Positions 52,226 to 61,988 of a DNA stretch of 64,000 nucleotides are shown here, piece by piece. Below the pieces are notes generated by a model. The model made no database searches. It saw nothing but the letters and a program-made list of their open reading frames with translations, and was not told the DNA's origin. A program made the translations under genes and the position numbers. The DNA lies in contig NZ_JANCNS010000001.1 of NCBI RefSeq assembly GCF_022570735.2, positions 248,001 through 312,000 on the forward strand, read 5' to 3'. Every line of letters begins with the position of its first letter. The stretch's first letter is position 1. This stretch comes from Christiangramia oceanisediminis. GTDB lineage: Bacteria > Bacteroidota > Bacteroidia > Flavobacteriales > Flavobacteriaceae.

Positions 52226-53167
52226 GTGGAAACTGCAAGGCAAGAACTACAAAAGGTAGCTAAAAGAATTCAACCGCATATTCATCGAACACCCGTGCTC
52301 ACTTCCAGGCTCATAAACGAAATTGCCGGGGCAGAATTGTTCTTTAAGTGCGAGAACTTTCAGAGAATGGGAGCCTTTAAAATGCGCGGTGCAACCAACG
52401 CGATCTTAAATCTTTCTGCTGATAAACAGAAAAAAGGAGTCGTTACCCATTCCTCGGGCAATTTTGCACAGGCACTTTCGCTTGCGGCAAAAAGCCTGAA
52501 TGTTCCGGCTTATATCGTAATGCCCGATTCGGCTCCGGAAGTTAAAAAAGCGGCAGTTCGAACTTATGGCGGGCAAATAACCGAATGCCCTTCTACTTTG
52601 AAAGATCGGGAAGAAACCGCCAACCGAATCCAGGAAGAAACTGGTGCCACTTTTATTCACCCTTCCAACGATTTGGACGTGATCCTTGGGCAGGGAACCG
52701 CGGCCCTGGAACTGCTGGAAGATCATCCTGATCTTGAGATCCTAGTAAGTCCGGTTGGGGGTGGCGGACTCATTGCAGGAGCTGCGCTTGCAGCGAAATA
52801 TTTCGGGAAAGATTGCAAATGTATAGGTGGCGAACCTGCAGAAGCCGATGACGCCTGGAGATCCTTAAAAAGCGGAAAGATCGAAACCAACGAAACTGCC
52901 AACACCATCGCAGATGGATTGAAAACCCAGCTCGGCGACCAGAATTTCCCTATCATCCTGGAGCATGTCGAAGAAATAATACGTGTTTCTGAAGATGATA
53001 TCAAAGAAGCCTTACGACTAATCTGGGAGCGGATGAAGATCATCGTGGAACCTTCCAGCGCCGTGGCATTGGCGGCAGTTCTAAAGGAAAAGGAACGCTT
53101 CCGCAATAAGAAGGTGGGCATCCTGATCTCCGGAGGAAATGTTGACTTTAGCCGCCTGCCCTTCTGA
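52226..53167 (+). CDS. Threonine/serine dehydratase or serine racemase-like PLP enzyme
   Basis: A 313-residue fold-type II PLP enzyme. The PLP lysine is in NFQRMGAFKMRGATNAI, the phosphate-binding Gly loop is VSPVGGGGLIAGAALA, and VVTHSSGNFAQALSLAAK is the conserved substrate loop. No regulatory ACT-like domain, so it is a catabolic dehydratase or serine racemase rather than biosynthetic IlvA. The only plausible start is a GTG at 52226; no in-frame ATG lies between the preceding terminator and the conserved N-terminus. Confidence 0.86.
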   Translation: METARQELQKVAKRIQPHIHRTPVLTSRLINEIAGAELFFKCENFQRMGAFKMRGATNAILNLSADKQKKGVVTHSSGNFAQALSLAAKSLNVPAYIVMPDSAPEVKKAAVRTYGGQITECPSTLKDREETANRIQEETGATFIHPSNDLDVILGQGTAALELLEDHPDLEILVSPVGGGGLIAGAALAAKYFGKDCKCIGGEPAEADDAWRSLKSGKIETNETANTIADGLKTQLGDQNFPIILEHVEEIIRVSEDDIKEALRLIWERMKIIVEPSSAVALAAVLKEKERFRNKKVGILISGGNVDFSRLPF

Positions 53168-53423
53168 TTTGCAAGACCTTGCTTTGTTAAAATTACCAGA
53201 AACTAACTTTCAGTAAATAGAAAGTTCCTGTATATTTAAGTATAAAACCAACTAAGAACACTTGAATTTTCAGGACTATTCCCAGTTTTATCCAAGCCTT
53301 TAGGGCTGTTCCTGGATTTTTAATCAAAGTTAAGCCAGGTTATTGCATTTGAAGTTCTGGAGAAAGCAACATGTGTTTTCCTGGACTTGATACTAACCGG
53401 AAGGCGAACAAATACAGGGTCGT
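53168..53423 (+). other. Intergenic region without recognisable gene
   Basis: A 256-bp gap. It contains a weak hairpin (AACTTTC with GAAAGTT near 53203-53226) and a TATATTTA box near 53230, one mismatch to TAnnTTTG, which may be the promoter of the SLC13 gene with a long 5' UTR. Nothing else is seen. Confidence 0.35.
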
Positions 53424-55235
53424 ATGGAATTGTATCTAACTGTCGCGATTATTATCATAGGGATCATCCTGTTCGTGCGCGATTACTTTTCGATAGATAC
53501 GACTTCCATCCTTATCATGGCCCTTTTCATTATTTCGGGTGTACTAAGCCCGGAGGAAGGATTCTCAGGCTTTAACCATCCTGCGACCATCACCCTTGGC
53601 TGTATGTTCGTGGTAAGTGCCGCGGTATTCAAGTCGGGGATAATCGATGGCATAAGCGCGAAACTTATCAAGATCGCCAGGATCAATTACTTTCTCGCCC
53701 TGGTTTCCCTTTGCGGAACTGCTGCCGTTCTTTCGGCATTTATCAATGATACGGCGGTGGTTGCTATCCTGATCCCGGTCGCGCTACTGGTATGCCGTGA
53801 AGCAGGCATAAGTCCGTCACGATTGCTAATCCCCATTTCTTTTTCAGCCCTATTTGGTGGTACCTGTACGCTCATTGGAACCTCTACTAACATCCTTGTG
53901 AGCAGTTATGCTGAAAAGCTGGGTGTGGATGGTTTCGGGATGTTTGAATTTTCGCTTGCTGCACTTTGTTTGTTGACCATAGGCATGACCTATATACTCA
54001 TCATGGGGCCTATCATGCTTCCCAAGCGCAGCCTACCGGAACAGACCGGACTAAAAACCGATACCGAAAAATATATGGCCGAGATCCGGCTGCATGAAGA
54101 ATATGATGATGTTGACCTGTCTATTTCAGAATCGAAACTGGTGAATGATTACAAGGTGCAGATCCTTCGGATAAAAAGGAAGCATTACCGGGTTTACGAG
54201 ATCAACGGCGAGACCGTGCTCCGGGAAGATGACCTGGTTCGGATACTGGTAGATCCTGTAAATATGGCCAAACTGAAACAGAAAAAAGGTATTTCAGTAG
54301 TAGGAGATAAGGAAAATGCGGTGATTCCCGAACCTAATGATAAGGTCAATGGCGAAGGCGAACCGCCCAACGAGGAAAAAAAGGTTTTCGAGGTGATGAT
54401 TCCCTACGGCTCTGAACTTGCCGGAAGGTCCATAAAGCAACTCAATTTCAGAAGTACCTATTATGCTTCAGTGCTTGCGATCAGGCACCGAAAAGAGACC
54501 ATTACCCAGGATGTTTCAAATGTGATCCTTCGCGAAGGAGATATGATGCTACTGTTTGCTTCAGAAAAAGCCATCGCGCTACTCGCTTCAGAAAAACTGA
54601 TCGTTACGCTTTCTCAATACCAGGGACGAAGGGTCAATTACAAAAAAGCCATCCCGGCCTTATTGATCGTGATAGGCGTAATTGGTGCAGCGGCCTTTAA
54701 CCTTACTTCTATTCTTATCAGTGCTATGGTTGGGAGTTTGTTAATAGTAACACTTACTATATTAAAACCCCAGGAAGCATACGAAGCTATTGAATGGAAG
54801 GTGATCTTTATGGTTGCCGGGGTTCTTTCCATGGGGAAGGCCCTCGAAAAGACAGGCGGTTCAGATATCATTTCCCAGTATATTTATGAATCACTCGGTG
54901 GAATGGATCCCAGGTACACCCTGAGTCTGATCTTTTTATTCACCTTCCTATCTACTAACGTATTATCCAGTAAGGCTGCAGCAGCCCTTATGACACCAAT
55001 TGTAATCAGCCTGGCCGAAGCCATGCAACTCAGTGAGAAACCCTTTCTTATTGGGGTGATGTTCGCCTGTTCCCTTACTTTTATGACACCGGTAAGTTAC
55101 CCGGTGAATACCATGGTATATGCGCCGGGAAATTATAAGTTCAGGGATTTTTTAAAGTTCGGAACTCCTCTTAACTTTATAATCTGGATCGCAGCATCAT
55201 TTATAATTCCAATATTTTTTCCCTTTGAGGCATGA
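53424..55235 (+). CDS. SLC13 family permease with two TrkA-C (RCK_C) domains
   Basis: A 603-residue ion/anion transporter of the DASS (SLC13) family. About five N-terminal TM helices (from MELYLTVAIIIIGIILFV), a cytoplasmic part with two TrkA_C-like domains (around 215-290 and 325-395, the second with YGSELAGRSIKQLNF), and a second membrane half. Hallmarks are AFINDTAVVAILIPVAL and GGTCTLIGTSTNILVSS in the first half, and LSTNVLSSKAAAALMTPI and TPVSYPVNTMVYAPGNYKF in the second. Relatives carry sulfate, dicarboxylates or other anions; the substrate is not determined here. It overlaps the next gene by four bases. Confidence 0.88.
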   Translation: MELYLTVAIIIIGIILFVRDYFSIDTTSILIMALFIISGVLSPEEGFSGFNHPATITLGCMFVVSAAVFKSGIIDGISAKLIKIARINYFLALVSLCGTAAVLSAFINDTAVVAILIPVALLVCREAGISPSRLLIPISFSALFGGTCTLIGTSTNILVSSYAEKLGVDGFGMFEFSLAALCLLTIGMTYILIMGPIMLPKRSLPEQTGLKTDTEKYMAEIRLHEEYDDVDLSISESKLVNDYKVQILRIKRKHYRVYEINGETVLREDDLVRILVDPVNMAKLKQKKGISVVGDKENAVIPEPNDKVNGEGEPPNEEKKVFEVMIPYGSELAGRSIKQLNFRSTYYASVLAIRHRKETITQDVSNVILREGDMMLLFASEKAIALLASEKLIVTLSQYQGRRVNYKKAIPALLIVIGVIGAAAFNLTSILISAMVGSLLIVTLTILKPQEAYEAIEWKVIFMVAGVLSMGKALEKTGGSDIISQYIYESLGGMDPRYTLSLIFLFTFLSTNVLSSKAAAALMTPIVISLAEAMQLSEKPFLIGVMFACSLTFMTPVSYPVNTMVYAPGNYKFRDFLKFGTPLNFIIWIAASFIIPIFFPFEA

Positions 55236-55555
55236 GAAAAGTAAGATTACACAATCCGTTTAAGACAAGACTGATCGATGAAAAACTCATCAGGGAGCAC
55301 CTGGCCCTGGAGCGAACCAAGCTGGCCAATGAACGCACCCTGCTTTCTTATATCAGAGCTTCAATTTACTTACTCATTAGCGGCCTTGCCCTTTTACAGA
55401 TCAAAGAGTACCAGGGTTACAGCCTGATGTGGGTAGGTTATCTGTCACTTTTCATTTGCATCCTCTTTTTACTGGTTGGAGTTTCTCGCTATATTGCACT
55501 GGAAAGAAAGCTGAACAAGCTGTTAAGAGAAGACGATTCAAATCAGGATACCTAA
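55232..55555 (+). CDS. DUF202 (YidH) family membrane protein
   Basis: A 107-residue protein: LALERTKLANERTLLSYIRAS is the conserved DUF202 segment, followed by two TM helices (LLISGLALLQI and YLSLFICILFLLVGV). Function unknown. The ATGA overlap with the transporter gene implies coupled expression. Confidence 0.85.
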   Translation: MRKVRLHNPFKTRLIDEKLIREHLALERTKLANERTLLSYIRASIYLLISGLALLQIKEYQGYSLMWVGYLSLFICILFLLVGVSRYIALERKLNKLLREDDSNQDT

Positions 55556-55912
55556 TTGCTCCAATCCATAGTTCATTACGGCCTTCATTTTGTCGCTATA
55601 GCAGGTATTGCCTACCTATACGACAGAAATAACTGGTTTAAATACTGGCTGATCCTACTGGCCACCATGCTGGTTGACTTGGATCATCTCCTGGCCGACC
55701 CTGTTTTTGATCCTGACCGGTGCGGGATTGGATTCCATCCTCTTCATTCTGAAATTGCCATCACTGCCTATGTGCTTGGAATGATATTCATAAAACACCG
55801 GGTGTGGAAGCTGGTTTTCATAGGGCTCTTTTTCCATATGCTCACCGATTTTATAGATTGCATCTGGACCTATTCAAAATGCGCCACCTGTCTTCAGGAT
55901 CTTTCCTTCTAG
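55556..55912 (+). CDS. DUF6122-like integral membrane protein
   Basis: A 118-residue protein with about three or four TM segments and conserved acidic/His clusters VDLDHLLADPVFDPDRCGIGFHPLHSE (core DLDHLLADP and GFHPLHSE) and FHMLTDFIDCIW, which suggest a metal site as in the metal-dependent hydrolase-like membrane families. The start is a TTG right after the previous stop. Function unknown; family name from memory. Confidence 0.7.
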   Translation: MLQSIVHYGLHFVAIAGIAYLYDRNNWFKYWLILLATMLVDLDHLLADPVFDPDRCGIGFHPLHSEIAITAYVLGMIFIKHRVWKLVFIGLFFHMLTDFIDCIWTYSKCATCLQDLSF

Positions 55913-56066
55913 TTTTTTTTACGGAAACAGGCTGAAGTAAATTTCCATTTTTTTAACGAATCTAGACTGGGCTTAAATCCCTGTTTAATCTTAATTCTAT
56001 TATATTTACAGCCTGAAAACACCGAGACTTCAATAACCTAATCTAACCAAGCGAAAACTTTAAACT

Positions 56067-56681
56067 ATGCATGTAGCCATTGCAGGAAACATAGGAGCAG
56101 GAAAAACAACATTGACCAAATTATTAGCAAAACATTATAACTGGGAAGCTCAATTTGAAGACGTCCTGGAAAATCCATACCTGGAGGATTTTTATAATAA
56201 GATGGAGCGATGGTCATTCAACCTGCAGATCTATTTTCTTAATAGTAGGTTTAGGCAGATCCTGCAAATAAGGGAAAGCGGAAAGAAGATCATCCAGGAT
56301 CGTACTATTTACGAAGATGCCTATATTTTTGCGCCTAACCTTCACGCGATGGGTTTAATGACCAATCGTGATTTTGAAAATTACAAGTCGCTTTTCGACC
56401 TTATGGAAAGCGTGGTTCAGGGGCCAGATCTTCTTATTTATCTAAGAAGCAGCATCCCTAACCTGGTTTCGCAAATCCACAGCCGAGGCAGGGACTATGA
56501 AAACTCGATCTCGATAGATTACTTAAGCCGACTGAATGAACGCTATGAGGCATGGGTGCATGATTACGACAAGGGAAATTTATTGATCATCGATGTTGAT
56601 AATATCAATTTCGTTGATAACCCCGAAGATCTGGGAGCTATTATTAACCGGATCGACGGAGAAATTCACGGACTATTTTAA
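56067..56681 (+). CDS. Deoxynucleoside kinase
   Basis: Phosphorylates deoxynucleosides for salvage. 204 residues: P-loop AIAGNIGAGKTTLTKLL (near 4-20), the ERS-like motif QDRTIYEDAYIFA with the catalytic Arg, and the lid RGRDYENSISIDYL. The dAdo/dGuo kinase-like family of Bacteroidota and Firmicutes matches; exact nucleoside unknown. It is followed 12 bp later by the fatty-acid hydroxylase gene. Confidence 0.92.
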   Translation: MHVAIAGNIGAGKTTLTKLLAKHYNWEAQFEDVLENPYLEDFYNKMERWSFNLQIYFLNSRFRQILQIRESGKKIIQDRTIYEDAYIFAPNLHAMGLMTNRDFENYKSLFDLMESVVQGPDLLIYLRSSIPNLVSQIHSRGRDYENSISIDYLSRLNERYEAWVHDYDKGNLLIIDVDNINFVDNPEDLGAIINRIDGEIHGLF

Positions 56682-56693
56682 CCAAATTTAATT

Positions 56694-57362
56694 ATGGAAT
56701 CTACAAAATTAAAAAGGCCAAAACATAAAGGATCACCAAAGCTCTTTGACAACCCGATACTTGAAAAATTAACACATACGCATATTTCAATTCCGTTAAT
56801 CATATTTGGAGTGATTTCGGCGGCTTTGGTTTATTACGGGATCATCGAAAAAGGTTTCCAGGTACCAGAAATGGTATTGTTGTTCTTTGCAGGGCTGTTC
56901 TTTTTCACCCTGGTAGAATATCTAATGCACAGGTATCTTTACCATATTCCGGCCACTACCCCACGTAAACAAAAGATATCCTACACCATGCATGGTGTGC
57001 ACCACGATTATCCGAAAGATAAATCCAGGCTGGCCATGCCGCCAGTATTGAGTTTGGTGATCGCAACCGTGCTTTTTATCATATACCGTGCGGTACTTGG
57101 TGATTATGTGTTCGGGTTTCTTGCCGGTTTCCTGATTGGATATGCCGGGTACCTGGCAGTTCACTATTCGGTTCACGCATTCAAGGTTCCGGGAAACTTT
57201 TTAAAGGTACTCTGGCACCACCACAGTATTCACCACTATCGGGAGCCAGATCGCGCATTTGGAGTATCATCCCCGCTTTGGGACCATATCTTCGGAACCA
57301 TGCCTAGAAAATCGCCGAAAAGTAAAAGAGCTGCTGTGGGTACCAGTATTGACCCCAGCTAA
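56694..57362 (+). CDS. Fatty acid hydroxylase (sterol desaturase superfamily)
   Basis: A 222-residue membrane di-iron enzyme. His boxes are EYLMHRYLYH, MHGVHHDYPKD, AVHYSVHAF and WHHHSIHHYREP, the complete set of the FA2H-type hydroxylases; four hydrophobic segments lie between them. It probably 2-hydroxylates a fatty acid, perhaps of a sphingolipid or sulfonolipid, which Bacteroidota make; that link is inference. Confidence 0.9.
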   Translation: MESTKLKRPKHKGSPKLFDNPILEKLTHTHISIPLIIFGVISAALVYYGIIEKGFQVPEMVLLFFAGLFFFTLVEYLMHRYLYHIPATTPRKQKISYTMHGVHHDYPKDKSRLAMPPVLSLVIATVLFIIYRAVLGDYVFGFLAGFLIGYAGYLAVHYSVHAFKVPGNFLKVLWHHHSIHHYREPDRAFGVSSPLWDHIFGTMPRKSPKSKRAAVGTSIDPS

Positions 57363-57384
57363 ACGGCTAAAACAAAAATATATG

Positions 57385-57409
57385 AATCCCGGTCAAACCG
57401 GGATTTTTT
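57385..57409 (+). terminator. Terminator after the fatty acid hydroxylase gene
   Basis: AATCCCGG (57385-57392) with CCGGGATT (57398-57405), then T residues to 57409. Confidence 0.88.
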
Positions 57410-58445
57410 ATTGAATAAACCCATTTTCACGAGCATGCTGTTCAGCTTCGTTGGAGTCATTGGCCAGTAAGACCGGAACCGTATCAAAATTATCTATAAG
57501 GCTACGCACTCGTTTCATTTGCCTCCTGTGCTTAACACTTCTCAGGTAAATAGCTTTGATCCTATCTGAATACTGAGCGGCTATTTCGGTATAAATACTG
57601 GCGTCATGTTCCCCACTGTCTCCTATTAATATAAAGTTGAGATCAGGATAAGTTTTCAGGATATTCGTAATTTCCTTCTGTTTATGGGGTTTTTCGGGTT
57701 TAAGCGTACCATCAAAGGGCGTTCTGAAATCCCTGAGCAAAATGGGCCCTTTCGGAAATTTATTATAATCCAGAAAAAGCTTCAGGTATTCATATAAATT
57801 CCACGGGCTGTTACTTAGGTAGAACATAGGATTCTTATTCTTCCCGCTTTTGCCTTTATGCAGCTTTTGATAGAGATCTGGTGCATCTTTTAAGGGTATT
57901 CTTTTATAAGCGTTGGTCATCAGGGAATTCTTCAGAAGCCGCCATTTTAGAAATGAGGTGACCCCGGTTTGAAGGATCGTATCATCAATATCGCTAATCA
58001 CGCCGAATTCGGCTTCTACCTCGGGAATAAGGAATTCCCCCCTAAATGGGTTTGCCAGTAAATTAGTGCCCTTTTCAACCGGGCTTCGATAATAGATCTC
58101 ATAGGGCACCCAGCCCTCTTCATCGGTATCTTTGGCCAGGTTTTCTTCGATATTCTTATCGAACAAAAAATAACCTTCGGCATTCGTTTTAGCCCTTAGC
58201 TGAAGCTGTTCTGGAATTCGAAGCTCTACCTCCACATCTGGAATTTCGAAGCTATCAAATTGTTTCCAGGTATTTTTTAGAGTTCTGTAGAGCGATTGAT
58301 CCTTGACGATCTTCAATGGTTCATTATCAAGTACCCTTCCTTTTACATAAAGGTGTGAGTAGGTCCCGTAACTTCGATAAGGGGTAATGTAGATCTGTTC
58401 AAGATTTTTATATCTCCCAATTAGTTTTTTAAAGCGTTTGATCAT
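57408..58445 (-). CDS. App1-like phosphatidate phosphatase (DUF2183)
   Basis: A 345-residue protein with the HAD-like catalytic motif D-x-D-x-T in GVISDIDDTILQTGVTSF, followed by FYLSNSPWNLYEYLKLFL and LILIGDSGEHDASIY, characteristic of the App1/DUF2183 Mg2+-dependent phosphatidate phosphatases. The N-terminal half is a beta-rich domain. Physiological substrate in bacteria is unknown. It converges with the hydroxylase gene. Confidence 0.85.
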   Translation of the reverse strand: MIKRFKKLIGRYKNLEQIYITPYRSYGTYSHLYVKGRVLDNEPLKIVKDQSLYRTLKNTWKQFDSFEIPDVEVELRIPEQLQLRAKTNAEGYFLFDKNIEENLAKDTDEEGWVPYEIYYRSPVEKGTNLLANPFRGEFLIPEVEAEFGVISDIDDTILQTGVTSFLKWRLLKNSLMTNAYKRIPLKDAPDLYQKLHKGKSGKNKNPMFYLSNSPWNLYEYLKLFLDYNKFPKGPILLRDFRTPFDGTLKPEKPHKQKEITNILKTYPDLNFILIGDSGEHDASIYTEIAAQYSDRIKAIYLRSVKHRRQMKRVRSLIDNFDTVPVLLANDSNEAEQHARENGFIQ

Positions 58446-58527
58446 TAAGCAGTAGCTTTGTTTTCAATTTAGTTTTAATTCTGAAAAGCCTGCGAATTCA
58501 ATACCTATTTTATCAAATTTTTAATAT

Positions 58528-60966
58528 CTAAAGGGAATTGAGGCGTTCCAGGGCTTTTTCCATATCCAGCCCCTTACTGAGCACTTCCCCGAAAATATCT
58601 CCCTTCTTCTCCAGTCTTCCAGGCATATTTTTAATATTGAAATCGGTAATTTCCAGTCCTTTTTTCAACTCGTCCCATTCTATCGCTGCAGACACCGGCG
58701 CTCCAGGCTTTGGTCGAACGCAATAAACCGAAGCGAGGCTTTGGCCTTTTCGATTCTGAAGATAATCGAGGTAGATCTTATTTCCTCGCTTTTTCAGGCT
58801 GCGCTCCATACTGGTTAGAGAAGGCAGTTTTTCCTGGATAAAATAGCAGATCAGTTTGGTGAAATTCCTGGCCTCTTCATAAGAATACTGGGCCTGAAGC
58901 GGAATATAAATATGCAAACCTTTTGAACCACTCGTCTTGCAACAGGCGGTGATTTTGGCCAATTCCAGGATCTCCCTGGCCGCCTGGGCAACCTCGATCA
59001 CCTCCTCAAAACTGTTCTTTTCTGAAGGATCCAGGTCAATAACCGTATAATCGGGATTATCAAGATTTCCAATACATGAGTTCCATGGATTCAGTTCAAT
59101 GCAACCGAGGTTCGCCATATACAACAGGCTGGCTTCCTTCTGGCAAAGCATATAGTCTATCTGTTTACTGGCCGATCTGGAATCAATTTTCACAGTTTCG
59201 ATCCATTGCGGCAGATCGGTTGCATCTTTTTGATAAAAGCCTTCTGAAGTGATCCCATCGGGATGCCGGTGCAGGTTTTGAGGCCGGTCTTTTAGATAAG
59301 GGAGTATATATTCTGAAATATTCAAATAATAATCGATAAGATCGTATTTGGTAATTCCTGACTCCGGCCAGTAAACTTTATCAAGGTTGCTCAGCGGAAC
59401 CTGGATGCCACCTACATTCAGATGGCCGGCTTTTTCCGATTTGTCCTTTTCAGAATCTGGTGTAACTTGCTTCGTAGCAACCTGGTCCATGTTAGCTTCG
59501 ACCAGGTTCTTATCTTCCCGAAGTCCTTTAAAAACCGGGTGACGCAAACTGCCGTTTTTGGTCATTTCAGAATAGGAAACCTCGCATACCAGCTCTGGCT
59601 TTAACCATATAGGTTTTCGCCCTTTCAGATTGATTTTTTTCTTAAACGGACTGTTTCTGGTTTCTAATGGCTTGAATTTCTTCAGAAGGTCTTTTTTCCT
59701 GCCTTCCGAAAAACCCGAACCGCAATTGCCAATATAATCTAGTTTATCGTCTTTATAAATCCCCAGGATCAGCGATTTAAATGCCGAATCTTCTGAAGTG
59801 GTGTACCCACAAATAATTGCCTCCAGGCTTTTGACGGCTTTGATCTTCAGCCAGCTTTCACTTCTATATCCGGGAGTATAAGTCGAATTGGCTTTTTTTG
59901 CTATCACGCCTTCCATCCCGGCATCTATGGCCTTTTGAAAAAAAGTATTCCCCATGCCTTCCAGGTGTTCACAATAGAAAGTGTGGTAAGTATTTTCAAT
60001 CACTTCCTCGATTAGCGATTTTCGCTGGATAAGAGGCAGGTTCATCATTTCCATTCCGTTGAGCCAGAGCATATCGAAAACATAGAACCGAAGTTCCCCC
60101 AGAGTCTTTTCGTCATAATTCTGAAGTTTCTGAAAATCGGGAATTCCCTTTTTATCCACTACCACCACTTCCCCATCCAGGATCACATCATTTTCCAATT
60201 GCTCTAGATCACGAACCAGTCTGTTGAATTTTTCGTTAAAAGAAACACCATTCCGCGAAAACAATTTTACTTCGCCATTTTTGATGTTTGCTATCACTCG
60301 ATAGCCATCCCATTTCAGTTCATAAATCCAGGCCGGATCGTTGAAAATTTCCTTTGCCGGGCTGGCAAGCATGGGTTCGATGGCTGCTTCGGGTTGCGGT
60401 TTTTGTTTTTCCTTTTCAGCAGGAGTTTTATAAGCCGATTTCGGAGTAAAATTTTCGGCATCGTAATCCAGCTCGGTAGCAAACTCATCCTTTTTCTTGA
60501 TGAGCAGCCACTGGTCCTTTTTTTCACTGCTGCCGGTGCGAACCAGGGCAAATTTCCCCTTAAGCCTGCTGCCTGAAAATTCAAGTTTCAGATCACCTTT
60601 CTTATAATTCTTCAGAAGCTCTTCTGCATTTTCAGCCTCACCAGCATAAGTTCCCTGGTCCCAGATTTGCATTTCGCCGGCACCGTAATTCCCTTTAGGA
60701 ATAGTTCCTTCAAAATTTAAATATTCTATAGGATGGTCTTCGGTGTGAATGGCCAGGCGTTTATCTTCCGGGTTCATGGACGGTCCTTTGGGCACAGCCC
60801 AGCTTTTAAGACTTCCCTGCATTTCAAGGCGCAGATCATAATGCAAGCGGCTTGCCTGGTGCCTTTGCACCACGAACCGTAACTGGCCAGATCCCTTTCT
60901 CAGGGAACCCTTTGGCTCCGGAGTTTTTGTAAAATCCCTTTTCTTAAGATATTCATCAAGGCTCAT
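58528..60966 (-). CDS. ligD: Multifunctional DNA ligase D
   Basis: Non-homologous end-joining ligase of 812 residues. Domain order: N-terminal 3'-phosphoesterase (about 1-165, RFVVQRHQASRLHYDLRLEM and FEGTIPKGNYGAG), ATP-dependent ligase (about 195-490, AMP-lysine in ELKWDGYRV, plus GEVVVVDKKG and EGVIAKKANSTY), and C-terminal primase-polymerase (about 525-812, VYWPESGITKYDLIDYY, TVIDLDPSEK with catalytic Asp). All three catalytic sites look intact. It is adjacent to Ku, with the Ku stop one base before its start. Confidence 0.96.
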   Translation of the reverse strand: MSLDEYLKKRDFTKTPEPKGSLRKGSGQLRFVVQRHQASRLHYDLRLEMQGSLKSWAVPKGPSMNPEDKRLAIHTEDHPIEYLNFEGTIPKGNYGAGEMQIWDQGTYAGEAENAEELLKNYKKGDLKLEFSGSRLKGKFALVRTGSSEKKDQWLLIKKKDEFATELDYDAENFTPKSAYKTPAEKEKQKPQPEAAIEPMLASPAKEIFNDPAWIYELKWDGYRVIANIKNGEVKLFSRNGVSFNEKFNRLVRDLEQLENDVILDGEVVVVDKKGIPDFQKLQNYDEKTLGELRFYVFDMLWLNGMEMMNLPLIQRKSLIEEVIENTYHTFYCEHLEGMGNTFFQKAIDAGMEGVIAKKANSTYTPGYRSESWLKIKAVKSLEAIICGYTTSEDSAFKSLILGIYKDDKLDYIGNCGSGFSEGRKKDLLKKFKPLETRNSPFKKKINLKGRKPIWLKPELVCEVSYSEMTKNGSLRHPVFKGLREDKNLVEANMDQVATKQVTPDSEKDKSEKAGHLNVGGIQVPLSNLDKVYWPESGITKYDLIDYYLNISEYILPYLKDRPQNLHRHPDGITSEGFYQKDATDLPQWIETVKIDSRSASKQIDYMLCQKEASLLYMANLGCIELNPWNSCIGNLDNPDYTVIDLDPSEKNSFEEVIEVAQAAREILELAKITACCKTSGSKGLHIYIPLQAQYSYEEARNFTKLICYFIQEKLPSLTSMERSLKKRGNKIYLDYLQNRKGQSLASVYCVRPKPGAPVSAAIEWDELKKGLEITDFNIKNMPGRLEKKGDIFGEVLSKGLDMEKALERLNSL

Positions 60967-61740
60967 TTAGGAGGCTTTGGACTTTTTCTTTTTCAAACTG
61001 GCCCTTAGCTGGTCCATGAGATCTTTGGTTTGGGTTGGTTTGGAATCAAATTCTTCTACTTCAGGTAAGTCCCCGGTTTTCTTGGATTCGATGATCTTCA
61101 TCAACTGGTCATTATAGACATCTTTATACTTCTTAAAATCGAAATTTTCAGAATATTGCTCGATCAGGGATACGGCCATATCTACTTCCTTTTTACTCAC
61201 CTTACTTTTGGAAAGTTTTAGATCTCCCGGATCTCTTATCTCTTCTTCAAACCGGATCACGTGCAAAACAAGTGCGTTTTTATAGATCCCTACCAGGCTC
61301 AAATGCTCTTTCTGACGCATCACGAAAGTTGCCACCCCTAATTTACCGGTCTTCTTGAGGGCATCTCTCAACAGGTTGTATGATTTTCCGCCCTCCTTTT
61401 GTGGTTCCAGGAAATAGGGTTTTTTAAACAGGACATCGGCCACTTCAGATTCGTCAATAAATTCTTCAATATCGATCGTCTTGCTTTTTTTCATATTGGC
61501 CTTGTCAAAATCTTCTTTTTCCAGAACCACGTAACCCTCATCCTTTTTAAAACCCTTGACGATATCTTTCCACTCTACCTCTTTCCCGGTCTTTTCATTT
61601 ACTCGTTTATACCGAATTCGTTCCTGGTCCCTGCGATCGAGCATATCGAGATCCAGCCTCCTGTCTTCAGAGCCTGAATAGAGCTTTACCGGTATAGATA
61701 CCAGTCCGAAGCTTATGGAGCCGTTCCAGATCGATCTCAT
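60967..61740 (-). CDS. ku: Ku protein for non-homologous end joining
   Basis: Binds DNA ends and recruits LigD. 257 residues in a single Ku core: MRSIWNGSISFGLVSIPVKLYSG at the N-terminus, FKKPYFLEPQKEGGKSYNLL, and FVMRQKEHLSLVGIY. The C-terminal tail is Lys-rich (LRASLKKKKSKAS), as in many bacterial Ku proteins. It follows the small SAP/Rho-N-like gene with a four-base overlap. Confidence 0.96.
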   Translation of the reverse strand: MRSIWNGSISFGLVSIPVKLYSGSEDRRLDLDMLDRRDQERIRYKRVNEKTGKEVEWKDIVKGFKKDEGYVVLEKEDFDKANMKKSKTIDIEEFIDESEVADVLFKKPYFLEPQKEGGKSYNLLRDALKKTGKLGVATFVMRQKEHLSLVGIYKNALVLHVIRFEEEIRDPGDLKLSKSKVSKKEVDMAVSLIEQYSENFDFKKYKDVYNDQLMKIIESKKTGDLPEVEEFDSKPTQTKDLMDQLRASLKKKKSKAS

Positions 61741-61988
61741 CGGTTTTCCCTTAGGGCTTCGATTAGTTCTTCCTTGCTCATATCGCTTCTGCCTTCAATG
61801 CCCACTTCCTTTGCCTTTTGGTATAATTCCTCCTTAGAGCGATTCTCATATTTATCGGCTTTCCCGCCTTTTTCTCCTGAATCGGAATCATTTGCGATAC
61901 GCGCGGCCTTTTCCTTGCTCATCCCCTTGTCGCGTAATTCTTCGTACTGTTCATCGTTCTTGATCTGCGATCCATGATCTTTTGCCAT
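61737..61988 (-). CDS. Small Rho-N/SAP-like protein of the Ku operon
   Basis: An 83-residue, very polar protein: N-terminal KNDEQYEELRDKGMSKEKAARIAND segment (core DKGMSKEKAARIAND), a Gly/Lys linker, and a C-terminal RSKEELYQKAKEVGIEGRSDMSKEELIEAL that resembles Rho termination factor N-terminal or SAP helix-turn-helix motifs, suggesting nucleic-acid binding. It overlaps Ku by four bases (ATGA). A similar gene is often adjacent to bacterial ku/ligD; its part in end joining is unproven. Confidence 0.8.
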   Translation of the reverse strand: MAKDHGSQIKNDEQYEELRDKGMSKEKAARIANDSDSGEKGGKADKYENRSKEELYQKAKEVGIEGRSDMSKEELIEALRENR

